Positions 25,833-34,188 of a DNA stretch of 64,000 nucleotides are shown here, piece by piece (position 1 is the first letter of the stretch; each line of letters starts with the position of its first letter). Source of the DNA: Agrobacterium rubi TR3 = NBRC 13261 (lineage in GTDB: Bacteria; Pseudomonadota; Alphaproteobacteria; Rhizobiales; Rhizobiaceae). A program made the translations under genes and the position numbers. The notes under the pieces were generated by a model that saw only the letters and a list, made by a program, of their open reading frames with translations, was not told the origin of the DNA and ran no database searches. The stretch is taken from contig NZ_BBJU01000026.1 in the NCBI RefSeq assembly GCF_000739935.1, forward strand, positions 62,001 to 126,000. Reading direction: 5' to 3'.

Positions 25833-26774
25833 TCAGTGACCGCTATCCTCTATGATGCGAGACCTGCTCGCTGCATCCTCCACGAAGGATTTTCTGCTTT
25901 CTCGTATCAGCCAATCCCGGAACAGGATGATGTTAGGATTGTGGGACTTTCGCTCGGGGTAGACAGCAAAATAGGAATCGTCCGAGCGGATCGGGTCTCC
26001 GAACGGCATATGCAACTGGCCGCTGTTCAATTCGTGCTCGATGTAGAATGTCGGCAGGACAGCGATCCCCATGCCGTGTATCGCCGCGTTGATGATCATC
26101 TCATGATGCGAAAACCGTGTCCCGTGGATTCGTCCATTGTAAGACAGGCCAGCAAGGCGAAGCCAGTTCAGCCACAGACTTGGACGGGTGGAGTTTTGAA
26201 GCATCGGGAAGTGGCAGAAGTCCAGGGGTTCCAGCTTTTGACCCAGGGGAATGAGGTTCGGCGACGCGACCACGGCCAGCGTTTCGGGGAAGAGTTCGAT
26301 AGCACGCGCATGCAGCCATGTCCCCGCACCTCTTAAAACAGCGATATCGAGGCGGGTCGTTTCGAAATCGGTCGTTGGCACTGCAGGCGTGACTTCCAGC
26401 GGCACGTCCGGGTTCGCCTTCATGAAGGAGGAAAGCCGTTGCGGCAGCCAGCGGGTCGCAAATGTCGGATGCGCCCCGATCATCAGCGAACTGTCGATGG
26501 CGCGGCCTCTGACGGCATCGATCGATATTTCCTGAAGTCTATCGAGCGTCAGCGCTAAATCCCGGTAATAGTTCGCGCCGATCTCGGTCAGAACCAGCCT
26601 TGGGCCCGAGCGATGAAACAGCGTCACGCCCAGAAAATCCTCGAGATTCTTGATCTGGCGGCTGATGCCGCTTTGGGTCAGTCCCAAATCGTCAGCGGCC
26701 TTGGTAAAGCTCATGTAGCGCGCAGCCGCCTCGAAAGCATGCAGAGCGGAAAGGGACGGAAGGTATCGTCGCAT
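25833..26774 (-). CDS. LysR family regulator, GcvA-like
   Basis: Regulator of 313 aa. The N-terminal helix-turn-helix is LPSLSALHAFEAAARYMSFT then LGLTQSGISRQIKNLEDFLG, and GcvA-like proteins share the PSLSALHAFEAAAR text. The C-terminal two-lobed effector domain follows. ATG 26774 has GAGG 5 bp upstream. It is divergent from the amino-acid importer operon with a 232-bp AT-rich region between, and probably activates that operon in response to its substrate (inference). Confidence 0.9.
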   Translation of the reverse strand: MRRYLPSLSALHAFEAAARYMSFTKAADDLGLTQSGISRQIKNLEDFLGVTLFHRSGPRLVLTEIGANYYRDLALTLDRLQEISIDAVRGRAIDSSLMIGAHPTFATRWLPQRLSSFMKANPDVPLEVTPAVPTTDFETTRLDIAVLRGAGTWLHARAIELFPETLAVVASPNLIPLGQKLEPLDFCHFPMLQNSTRPSLWLNWLRLAGLSYNGRIHGTRFSHHEMIINAAIHGMGIAVLPTFYIEHELNSGQLHMPFGDPIRSDDSYFAVYPERKSHNPNIILFRDWLIRESRKSFVEDAASRSRIIEDSGH

Positions 26775-27006
26775 GAAGACCTCGATAATGATCATGAATA
26801 AAAGTCATGAAAGAAATATTTTTCAACATTTTTATTTTGACCCCTGCTGGTCCAACAATCGTATTGCGGCAAGGCCTGCGCGCATCACACACAAACCGGC
26901 ATAGACCTGGAGGGTGATACTTTTGCAGCCACAAGGGAGCGCCGCATGACACAGGAATGGTGACAGCTCACTGGCTTTCATCGCGTGTCCAACACAGGGG
27001 AACGAC

Positions 27007-27834
27007 ATGAAGAGACGTCAATTTACGAAAGTCCTGGGCCTTGGCGCTGTTGCGACCGGTTTTGGCATGAGCAGGCCCCTGTTTGCGGCCAGTTCGCTCG
27101 AGCGTATCAAATCCTCCGGCACGTTGCGGATCGGCGGTGTTGCCGATGGCGCTCCTTATTGTCAAAAGAGTTTGATGGATGGCTCCTGGCGGGGTTTCTA
27201 TATCGATATTTGTCAGAAACTTGCAGATGATCTCGGCGTGAAACTTTCCATTCTGGAAACGACCTGGGGCAATTCGGTTCTCGATCTCCAAGCAGACAAG
27301 ATCGACGTCTTCTTCGGCCTCAACCCGACGCCCGAGCGCAAGAAAGTCATCGACTTTTCAGGTCCGGTTTTCAAAAACGCCTTCACGATGATTGCGCGCA
27401 AGAATGTGGGCGGAACGTCTTGGGACGACTTCAACAAGCCAGACATGCGGATTGCCGTCGATGCCGGTTCATCCCACGATTCAGCGATCTCCCGCCATGC
27501 CCCGTTGGCACAGGTGTCGCGCCTGAAAACCGCAAGCGACGCGACTGCGGCGCTACAATCCGGACGCGCGGACGCGCAATGCCTCGTCATGGTGCTGGCG
27601 CTCACGCTGCGGGCAAAAAACCCATCGATCGGCGAACTGGTCATGCCGACCCCCGCTGATTTTACCACGTCCAATGCCGGCTTCAGGCGGGAAGAGGACC
27701 AATCCTGGCGCGAATATACCGACACATGGATCACCCGCCAGCGTGAAAGCGGCTTCGTGAAGGATGCAATCATCCGCAATATGGGTCTTGTCGGTGTCAA
27801 GGAAAGCGATTTCCCGCCGGGTTTCGAAATCTAA
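27007..27834 (+). CDS. Amino-acid-type periplasmic binding protein
   Basis: Binding protein of 275 aa, SBP_bac_3 family. The N-terminus MKRRQFTKVLGLGAVATGFG is a Tat-like signal peptide, cleaved near PLFAA (residue about 27). Family text: LERIKSSGTLRIGGVADGAPYC and GFYIDICQKLADDLGVKL. First gene of an importer operon that also encodes an enolase-superfamily enzyme and a DadA-like oxidase, so an L-amino acid or derivative is the likely ligand. Confidence 0.9.
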   Translation: MKRRQFTKVLGLGAVATGFGMSRPLFAASSLERIKSSGTLRIGGVADGAPYCQKSLMDGSWRGFYIDICQKLADDLGVKLSILETTWGNSVLDLQADKIDVFFGLNPTPERKKVIDFSGPVFKNAFTMIARKNVGGTSWDDFNKPDMRIAVDAGSSHDSAISRHAPLAQVSRLKTASDATAALQSGRADAQCLVMVLALTLRAKNPSIGELVMPTPADFTTSNAGFRREEDQSWREYTDTWITRQRESGFVKDAIIRNMGLVGVKESDFPPGFEI

Positions 27835-27894
27835 AGTGTCGATTGGGCGGGCTAGCGCCCGCCACCCCTCCCCTCGGCAACTGGACACGCATAG

Positions 27895-28557
27895 ATGTAT
27901 GAATGGGACTTCTCCATCCTTTGGGGATATCGTTGGCTGCTCCTGCAAGGGCTGGGCATAACGGTCGGCTTTACCGCGGCGACCATCGTCTGCGGACTGA
28001 CCATCGGCCTGACTGCAGCCATCTGTCTTCTGTCGCGCTTCAAGCTGTTGAGAGGCCTGTCTCTGGCCTTCATCGAGATATTCCGATGCACGCCGGTGCT
28101 GGTGCAACTGATCTGGTGCTACTACGCGCTGCCGATGGTGGCTGGCATCGATTTGACTCCGATGACCGCCTCGCTGCTTGCATTGTCCTGCTATGGCGGT
28201 GCTTTTTTCGCGGAAATCATTCGCGGCGGCATCGTTTCGATAGACCTAGGCCAGTCAGAAGCTGCCTCGGCTCTGGGAATGACACCGTCTCTGGCCATGC
28301 GCCGCATCATCCTGCCCCAAGCGCTGCATCGCATGCTGCCTGCGCTGATGAACCAGTCGATCCTGATGTTCAAGAATACCTCCCTGGTGTCCGTGCTCGC
28401 GGTACCCGACCTTGTCTATCAGGGACAGATGGCCGCCCATGACAGCTTTCGACCGCTGGAGACCTATACGGCAGTGGCCGTCATGTATTTCGTCATTCTC
28501 TTCCCGCTGACGCTTTATGTCCGCTATCGCGAACGCAAGCTGGGAGAAGGGCGATGA
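27895..28557 (+). CDS. Amino-acid ABC transporter permease
   Basis: Inner-membrane permease of 220 aa, HisM/GlnP type, with about five hydrophobic segments. Family marks are IEIFRCTPVLVQLIWCYYAL (the R-x-T/G-P motif) and the EAA loop SEAASALGMTPSLAMRRIILPQA. It is the only permease gene, so a homodimer is expected. The ATPase gene overlaps its stop (ATGA). Confidence 0.9.
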   Translation: MYEWDFSILWGYRWLLLQGLGITVGFTAATIVCGLTIGLTAAICLLSRFKLLRGLSLAFIEIFRCTPVLVQLIWCYYALPMVAGIDLTPMTASLLALSCYGGAFFAEIIRGGIVSIDLGQSEAASALGMTPSLAMRRIILPQALHRMLPALMNQSILMFKNTSLVSVLAVPDLVYQGQMAAHDSFRPLETYTAVAVMYFVILFPLTLYVRYRERKLGEGR

Positions 28558-29333
28558 CCGTAACGACGCCGATGATCGAAATTTCCGGACTTCGTAAATC
28601 TTTCGGCCCCCTGGAGGTTCTCAAGGATATCCATCTTCAGGTCGAACAGGGTGGCGTGGTTGCATTGCTTGGCCCTTCGGGTTCCGGAAAATCCACTCTG
28701 CTGCGCTGCATAAACCTCCTCGTCGTACCCGACGCCGGTCGCATCCGTGTTGGCGAAACCATGTTCGAGTTCGGAAAATCCGTCCAGAACCCTAAGACCA
28801 AGCCGCTTGCAGCATTCCGGTCCCGCACCGGCATGGTGTTCCAGAACTTCAACCTCTTCCCGCACATGTCGGTTCTCGGGAACGTCATGGAAGCACCTGT
28901 CCACGTCAAAGGGATGAACAGGAAGATGGCGACGGATCTGGCGATGTCTCAGCTCGAAAAGGTCGGCCTTGCCGACCGCGCGCAACAGATGCCGCAGACC
29001 TTATCCGGGGGCCAGAAACAGCGCGTGGCAATTGCCCGTGCTCTGGCCATGGAACCGGAGGTCATGCTGTTCGACGAGGCGACATCGGCGCTGGACCCAG
29101 AACTTGTCGGCGAGGTCCTTCAAACCATCCAGAAGCTTGCGGCAGATGGGATGACCATGGTGATCGTGACCCATGAAATCGCCTTCGCCCGCGATGTCGC
29201 GGATAGGGTCATCTTCATGCGGGACGGTTACGTGGTCGAGGAAGGCACTCCGAGTGAGGTAATCGACACACCCAGAATGGAAGCGACGAAGACCTTCCTC
29301 AGCCATTTTCACAAGGGTGCTTCCGCCCGTTGA
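28554..29333 (+). CDS. Amino-acid ABC transporter ATP-binding protein
   Basis: ATPase of 259 aa, GlnQ/HisP type. Walker A is GPSGSGKST, the signature is LSGGQKQR, Walker B is VMLFDEATSALDPE, and the H-loop is VIVTHEIAFA. ATGA overlap with the permease gene indicates coupled translation. Together with the two preceding genes it makes a complete importer. Confidence 0.93.
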   Translation: MTVTTPMIEISGLRKSFGPLEVLKDIHLQVEQGGVVALLGPSGSGKSTLLRCINLLVVPDAGRIRVGETMFEFGKSVQNPKTKPLAAFRSRTGMVFQNFNLFPHMSVLGNVMEAPVHVKGMNRKMATDLAMSQLEKVGLADRAQQMPQTLSGGQKQRVAIARALAMEPEVMLFDEATSALDPELVGEVLQTIQKLAADGMTMVIVTHEIAFARDVADRVIFMRDGYVVEEGTPSEVIDTPRMEATKTFLSHFHKGASAR

Positions 29334-29359
29334 CCATCCGCATCCAAAGGCCTTGCATT

Positions 29360-30481
29360 ATGGACACGATCAGCAATATCCGCGTCTTCCTCATCGAAAG
29401 CCCGATCAAGATGGCGCGGCAGCAGGGGGTCGGCAACGTCAAGGGAACCGTGAAACGTGTTCTGGTCGAGTTGACGTCATCTTCCGGCATCGTCGGTTGG
29501 GGTGAAGCCGCACCTTGGGAAGTCTTTACCGGAACGGCGGAAGCCGCATTTGCGGCGATCGACATCTACCTGCGGCCTCTCGTCATCGGCGCCCGCATCG
29601 ATCGCATTCGCGAACTGACGCTCAGGATGAAAAAGGCGCTGGTCGGGCATGGCGAGGCAAAACTTGCCATCGAAACTGCCATGTTCGACATTCTCGGCAA
29701 GTCGTCAGGCCTCTCGGTCGCAGACCTTCTCGGCGGCAGAGTGCGCGACACGATCCCTCTCTCCTTTTCGATCGCCGATCCCGATTTCGACGCCGACATG
29801 CGCCGCATGGAACAGATGGTCCCGCAGGGTAACCGCATCTTCAAGGTGAAGACGGGGGTCAAGTCTCATCGGGAAGACGTTGCCCATCTCGAGGCGATGC
29901 GCAATGCCTTCGGCGATCAGATTGACCTGCGGATCGACTACAATCAGGCGCTTCAGCCGTTTGGTGCTATAGCGACCTTGCGCGATGTTGATCAGTTTAA
30001 ACCCACATTCATCGAACAACCGGTTCCACGCGATTGCCTGACATCGATGGCTTCTCTCACGGCCGCGCTCGACACTCCCATTCTGGCCGACGAAAGCTGC
30101 TTTGATGCCCGTGACCTGATGGACATCATCAGGCTTCAGGCTGCGAATGCGATTTCCGTGAAACTGATGAAAACCGGCGGACTGCTCGATGCGCAGGCCT
30201 TGATGGCAATCGCCGATGTCGCCCACCTGCCAGGCTACGGCGGAACGTTGTGGGAAGGTGGGGTCGCGCTGGCGGCGGGTACGCAGTTCATCGCCGCAAC
30301 ACCTGGAGTTTCACTGGGGTGCGAATTCTATATGCCGCATCATGTGCTGACGGAGGATGTGCTGGAGGAAAAGATCGAAAACCGCAATGGCGAAGTGGTG
30401 GTGCCGGATGGGCCCGGCCTCGGCATCAGGGTTTCTGATCACTCTTTGAAATCGAATGCCCGGATACTCGCCGAGCACTGA
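29360..30481 (+). CDS. Enolase superfamily enzyme, muconate cycloisomerase subgroup
   Basis: Enzyme of 373 aa with an intact MLE-subgroup active site: K162 and K164 (FKVKTG), metal ligands D193 (RIDYNQ), E219 (FIEQP) and D244 (LADES), and the opposite base K268 (SVKLMKTGG). The two lysines on opposite faces suit 1,1-proton transfer, as in epimerases and racemases, as well as cycloisomerases. ATG 29360 is chosen; an in-frame TTG at 29330 would overlap the ATPase stop. Encoded between an amino-acid importer and a D-amino-acid-dehydrogenase-like oxidase, it is more likely an amino-acid or amino-acid-derivative epimerase than a true muconate enzyme (inference). Confidence 0.85.
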   Translation: MDTISNIRVFLIESPIKMARQQGVGNVKGTVKRVLVELTSSSGIVGWGEAAPWEVFTGTAEAAFAAIDIYLRPLVIGARIDRIRELTLRMKKALVGHGEAKLAIETAMFDILGKSSGLSVADLLGGRVRDTIPLSFSIADPDFDADMRRMEQMVPQGNRIFKVKTGVKSHREDVAHLEAMRNAFGDQIDLRIDYNQALQPFGAIATLRDVDQFKPTFIEQPVPRDCLTSMASLTAALDTPILADESCFDARDLMDIIRLQAANAISVKLMKTGGLLDAQALMAIADVAHLPGYGGTLWEGGVALAAGTQFIAATPGVSLGCEFYMPHHVLTEDVLEEKIENRNGEVVVPDGPGLGIRVSDHSLKSNARILAEH

Positions 30482-30564
30482 CAACGAAGATCAAGAAAGC
30501 GTCCAGCGATCACGGCCTAGCTGTGGGCGCGGGCGAGACGATTGCAAAATTTGGGAAAACAGCG

Positions 30565-31884
30565 ATGTCCAGTGTGGAAAAGAAGCACATCGTCGTCATA
30601 GGAGCGGGGATCGTCGGCGCATGCACTGCGCTCGAACTCGTGCGTGCAGGGCACGAGGTGACAATCATTGATCCGGGTGAACCCGGCGGTCGCCAAGCCG
30701 CGAGCTATGGCCATGGCTGCTGGATCAGTCCCGGCTCGGTCGTTCCCATGTCCATGCCCGGTCTCTGGAAGAAAGTCCCAGGCTATCTGCTGAACCCGGA
30801 GGGTCCTCTGGTCATAAGATGGCGTCATCTTCCAAAGCTTGCACCATGGCTGCTGCGGTTCCTATGGGCGGGGGCATCGGTTCGACGGGTGGAAGCAACG
30901 GCTCATGCCTTGAGCCGTTTGCTGGGCGACAGCCCGCAGCGGCATCGGGTTTTGAGTGAGGAACTGGGCTTGCCAGACCTCATTCGTCAGGACGGCCTGC
31001 TCTACGCATACCCAGACCGGCGCGCCTTCGAACAGGAGGCGTTGGCGTGGCATCTGCGCCGCATGACCGGCCTTCGCTGGCGTGAACTGGACAAAGCAGT
31101 GCTTTCAGAGCGCGAGCCGAGCCTCGACCCGCGCTATTCCTTTGCGATCCTGGCCGAAGATGGCGCGCATTGCCTCGATCCAAGCGCCTATGTTGCCAGG
31201 ATCGTCCAAGTGGCTTGTGCAGGTGGAGCAAAACTGATCCGAGCCAAGGCACTGGCGTTTGCATTCGAGAGCGAGCGCTTGACCGGTGTCCAGACGGATC
31301 AGGGGCTTATTAGCTGCGATCATGCGGTGGTTGCTGCCGGCGCTTGGTCGAAAGCATTGGCACGATCTGCCGGAGACAGAATACCGCTCGAAAGCGAGCG
31401 TGGCTATCACGGGGTCATACAGGTGGAAACCGGCGGCCCTCGGTACCCCGTCATGCCCAGCGATGGAAAGATGGCCAATACCCCGACTGCGCACGGTCTT
31501 CGCCTCTCCGGCCAGGTGGAGCTTGCCTCGGTCGATACGCCGCCCAATTGGCACCGTGTCGATATCCTTCTCGATCATGCCCGAAAAACCTATCCGGCGC
31601 TTGCCGCGATGCGCGATATTCAGATCGACAAGTGGATGGGTCACCGCCCATCCACCCCAGACGGTTTGCCGGTCATCGGCGGGTCAAGCCGCTCGGCAGA
31701 TGTCTTTTATGCCTTTGGCCACGGGCATGTCGGCTTTGCCTCGGGCCCGATCACCGGCGCAATTGTCGCCGGGCACATAACGGGCAAAGGCCAGGCGCAC
31801 GATATTCAAGCCTATTCGCCAAGGCGATTCAGGTTGGGTAAGGACCCACTCAGAAAAGAGGCTGAGGAAGCCGGTCGCGTCTAA
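30565..31884 (+). CDS. FAD-dependent oxidoreductase, D-amino acid dehydrogenase (DadA)-like
   Basis: Flavoprotein of 439 aa, DAO family. The N-terminal FAD motif is HIVVIGAGIVGACTALELVR, followed by GGRQAASYGHGCWISPGSVVP, the DadA-type stretch. The C-terminal segment DGLPVIGGSSRSADVFYAFGHGHVGF is the second FAD contact. ATG 30565 is used. It probably oxidises the D- or epimerised product of the preceding enzyme to a keto or imino acid, passing electrons to the respiratory chain. Substrate not determined. Confidence 0.87.
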   Translation: MSSVEKKHIVVIGAGIVGACTALELVRAGHEVTIIDPGEPGGRQAASYGHGCWISPGSVVPMSMPGLWKKVPGYLLNPEGPLVIRWRHLPKLAPWLLRFLWAGASVRRVEATAHALSRLLGDSPQRHRVLSEELGLPDLIRQDGLLYAYPDRRAFEQEALAWHLRRMTGLRWRELDKAVLSEREPSLDPRYSFAILAEDGAHCLDPSAYVARIVQVACAGGAKLIRAKALAFAFESERLTGVQTDQGLISCDHAVVAAGAWSKALARSAGDRIPLESERGYHGVIQVETGGPRYPVMPSDGKMANTPTAHGLRLSGQVELASVDTPPNWHRVDILLDHARKTYPALAAMRDIQIDKWMGHRPSTPDGLPVIGGSSRSADVFYAFGHGHVGFASGPITGAIVAGHITGKGQAHDIQAYSPRRFRLGKDPLRKEAEEAGRV

Positions 31885-31942
31885 CCGCAGGTGCTGGTCC
31901 GAACAAACGCCCCTGCCAGACTGATCGCCTCGGCTGAAACCG

Positions 31943-32623
31943 TTATTGGTCCTGCGTTTGCATAACAGAGCGACCAAGCATCGACGTGAGCTCGGTTTTC
32001 GCCACCTCCGACAAATACGGTCTGAACAGGCTCGCCACTTGGCCCAATCCCCAATCCAGATGCTCTGGCCCCAGATCGTCAATTCCCTCCTGAAGGCTGA
32101 GATACACGGCCCAATAGGTCGATACGATCCAGACATTGGCAAGCAACCGTGGTGTCTCCTCATCTGGAACCTTTAGCAAATGCGCGTCAGTCATCTGATG
32201 AAGCGTCCCTTCCACCACACGCCGCATCCTCGTGCTCAGCTCTCGGGTTGGCTCACGGAGGGATGGCGCAATGGCGATGATGCCGGGCAAATCCCGAAAG
32301 ATGTATCGGTGAGCCCAGATGATGGAAAACCAGCGGCGCATGAAATCCGAATAAATGCCAGGATCGGTGATGGTGTTTGAACGCGCATCCGTCATGAAAG
32401 CAGTCGCGTCTTCCTCCAATCTCTTGAACAGCGCTTGCAGCAGCGCTTCCTTAGTCTTGAAATGATAATAGAGGTTGCCCTCATTGATGCCGACCGTCCG
32501 TGCGATCTCGGCGGTCGTCACCCGGTCGGGGCCTCTGTCATTAAACAGTGCTAGAGTGGCATCCAAAATGCGGTCGCGCGTGCTGACACCCTTGGTTTTT
32601 CCTTTTGCGTCATCCGCAGCCAT
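31943..32623 (-). CDS. TetR family regulator
   Basis: Repressor of 226 aa. The helix-turn-helix lies at about residues 30-60 (VTTAEIARTVGINEGNLYYHF, preceded by RDRILDATLALFNDRG). The C-terminal about 150 residues form the ligand domain. ATG 32623 is used; a GTG at 32659 would extend into the operator. It is divergent from the cytochrome P450 gene, and two near-identical 16-bp dyads lie in between, so it probably represses the P450 gene, and perhaps itself, until a lipophilic ligand appears (inference). Confidence 0.9.
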   Translation of the reverse strand: MAADDAKGKTKGVSTRDRILDATLALFNDRGPDRVTTAEIARTVGINEGNLYYHFKTKEALLQALFKRLEEDATAFMTDARSNTITDPGIYSDFMRRWFSIIWAHRYIFRDLPGIIAIAPSLREPTRELSTRMRRVVEGTLHQMTDAHLLKVPDEETPRLLANVWIVSTYWAVYLSLQEGIDDLGPEHLDWGLGQVASLFRPYLSEVAKTELTSMLGRSVMQTQDQ

Positions 32624-32647
32624 GTGATGCACGACCTCTTGTAAGTT

Positions 32648-32663
32648 TAAGGTGAACACCTTA
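32648..32663. promoter_or_regulatory. TetR operator candidate 1
   Basis: TAAGGTGAACACCTTA has perfect 7-bp arms (TAAGGTG/CACCTTA) around AA. It lies between the divergent TetR and P450 genes, and a second copy begins 24 bp further on. Confidence 0.65.
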
Positions 32664-32671
32664 TTTCAAGA

Positions 32672-32687
32672 TAAGGCGAATACCTTA
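32672..32687. promoter_or_regulatory. TetR operator candidate 2
   Basis: TAAGGCGAATACCTTA matches the first site at 14 of 16 positions. The 24-bp repeat distance would place two dimers on neighbouring faces of the helix. It lies 42 bp before the P450 start. Confidence 0.6.
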
Positions 32688-32729
32688 AACGGGTACTTTA
32701 TCGCTCGCCTGCAATCAAGGATCCACGCC

Positions 32730-34109
32730 ATGGACACAGCGCTTCACGACGACAGCAAACTGAAGACGGACTTTCCGTTGACGCCACAATCGACGCTGGG
32801 TGCGTTGGCGGCGATCATTCGCAATCCGCTGGATGCGCTTCCCCCATCGATCTTCAAAGAGCCGCTTGTTTTCTCAAAGACCGCCGGGGAACTGAAAGTC
32901 TATTTGGCAGACCCCGTGTTGATCCACGAGGCGTTGGTCAAAAACGCAGATGTGCTGGGCAAGGGCGATCAGGTTCGGCGCGCGCTTGGGTCGGCGCTCG
33001 GTGAGGGACTGCTGACCGCAGACGGTGCCAATTGGAAATGGCAGCGCCAGTCGGTGGCAGGCGCTTTTCGTCACGACAAGCTTCTCGAACTACAGCCGAC
33101 GATGATCGCCGCGGCTGAGCGCACCCGCGACAGATGGCTTGAAAAGGGCCACGGCACGCTCGACGTCGGCCATGAGATGATGCGCACGACGTTCGACATT
33201 ATCGTCGAGACGATGATGTCGGGCGGGCATGGCATCGACGTGGCAAAGGTTGAAAAGGGTATTTCCGATTTCCTGGAGCCGACCGGCTGGAATTTTGCAC
33301 TTGGCCTTTTGCACGCACCGGAATGGATACCCTATCCTGGACGTCGCAAGGCGCGGGCAGCCGTTGAATTTCTGCGCTCCAGCCTCGGCAGCGTCATCGA
33401 AGAGAGGCGGAAAAATCCCGACGACCGCCTTGATCTGGTGAACATGCTTCTATCGGCATCAGACCCCGAGACCGGGCGGACGATGACCAATGCCGAGATC
33501 GTCGACAATCTCATGACCTTCATCACCGCAGGCCATGAAACGACGGCGCTTGGGCTCGCGTGGACATTCGATCTCCTTGCCCGGCATCCGCAGGTCGAGA
33601 CGAAAGTCCTGGCTGAGATCGATGCCGTGACAGCGGGAAGGCCCGTGCTTGCGGATGACGTGTCGAAACTGGTCTATACGCGCCAGGTGTTTTCAGAAGC
33701 CATGCGCCTTTATCCGCCCGCGCCGATCATCACCCGAACCGCTCTGCAGGATTTCCAGCTCGGTGAATACCGCATTCCAGCAGGCACCGTGTTGATCGTG
33801 CCGATCTACGCCGTTCATCGCCACGCATCTCTATGGTCCGATCCAGAGGTATTCGATCCCGATCGCTTTTCTCCAGAAGCGGCAAAGACACGGCACCGCT
33901 ACGCCTACATGCCCTTTGGCGCCGGGCCTCGCGTATGCATAGGAAACGCCTTCGCAGTCATGGAAGCCGTCGTTATTCTGGCCGTTATGCTTCAAAAAGT
34001 CAGGCTGTCAGCACTTCAGCCGACAGCCCCAACGCCGATCATGAAGGTCACATTGCGTCCGAACCAGCCGCTCAACATGAAACTGGCTCCGCGCAAGTGC
34101 GCTGATTGA
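32730..34109 (+). CDS. Cytochrome P450
   Basis: Heme monooxygenase of 459 aa. The I-helix oxygen-activation motif is AGHETTA, the K-helix E-x-x-R is EAMRLYPP, and the heme-thiolate loop is FGAGPRVCIG with the cysteine ligand. There is no clear membrane anchor and no fused reductase. ATG 32730 has AAGGA 8 bp upstream; the frame is open further but covers the operators. The TRLYPP-like K-helix and PFGAGPR text resemble the class that includes fatty-acid hydroxylases, but no substrate is claimed. No ferredoxin or reductase gene is near, so redox partners come from elsewhere. Confidence 0.93.
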   Translation: MDTALHDDSKLKTDFPLTPQSTLGALAAIIRNPLDALPPSIFKEPLVFSKTAGELKVYLADPVLIHEALVKNADVLGKGDQVRRALGSALGEGLLTADGANWKWQRQSVAGAFRHDKLLELQPTMIAAAERTRDRWLEKGHGTLDVGHEMMRTTFDIIVETMMSGGHGIDVAKVEKGISDFLEPTGWNFALGLLHAPEWIPYPGRRKARAAVEFLRSSLGSVIEERRKNPDDRLDLVNMLLSASDPETGRTMTNAEIVDNLMTFITAGHETTALGLAWTFDLLARHPQVETKVLAEIDAVTAGRPVLADDVSKLVYTRQVFSEAMRLYPPAPIITRTALQDFQLGEYRIPAGTVLIVPIYAVHRHASLWSDPEVFDPDRFSPEAAKTRHRYAYMPFGAGPRVCIGNAFAVMEAVVILAVMLQKVRLSALQPTAPTPIMKVTLRPNQPLNMKLAPRKCAD

Positions 34110-34165
34110 AACTTTGAGACATGGATGATGTCGACGCTATCGAAGATAGAAGTTTCGACTTGACC

Positions 34166-34188
34166 GAACGGCGCGATCCTCGCCGTTC
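34166..34188. terminator. Hairpin between convergent P450 and alginate-type operons
   Basis: An 8-bp stem (GAACGGCG / CGCCGTTC) with a 7-nt loop overlaps the algL-like stop codon. There is no clear U tract, so its role as a terminator is uncertain. Confidence 0.35.

Noticed and set aside
29360-30481. True muconate cycloisomerase for aromatic degradation
   Set aside because: Active-site residues would allow it, but neighbours are an amino-acid importer and a DadA-like oxidase, with no catechol-pathway genes.
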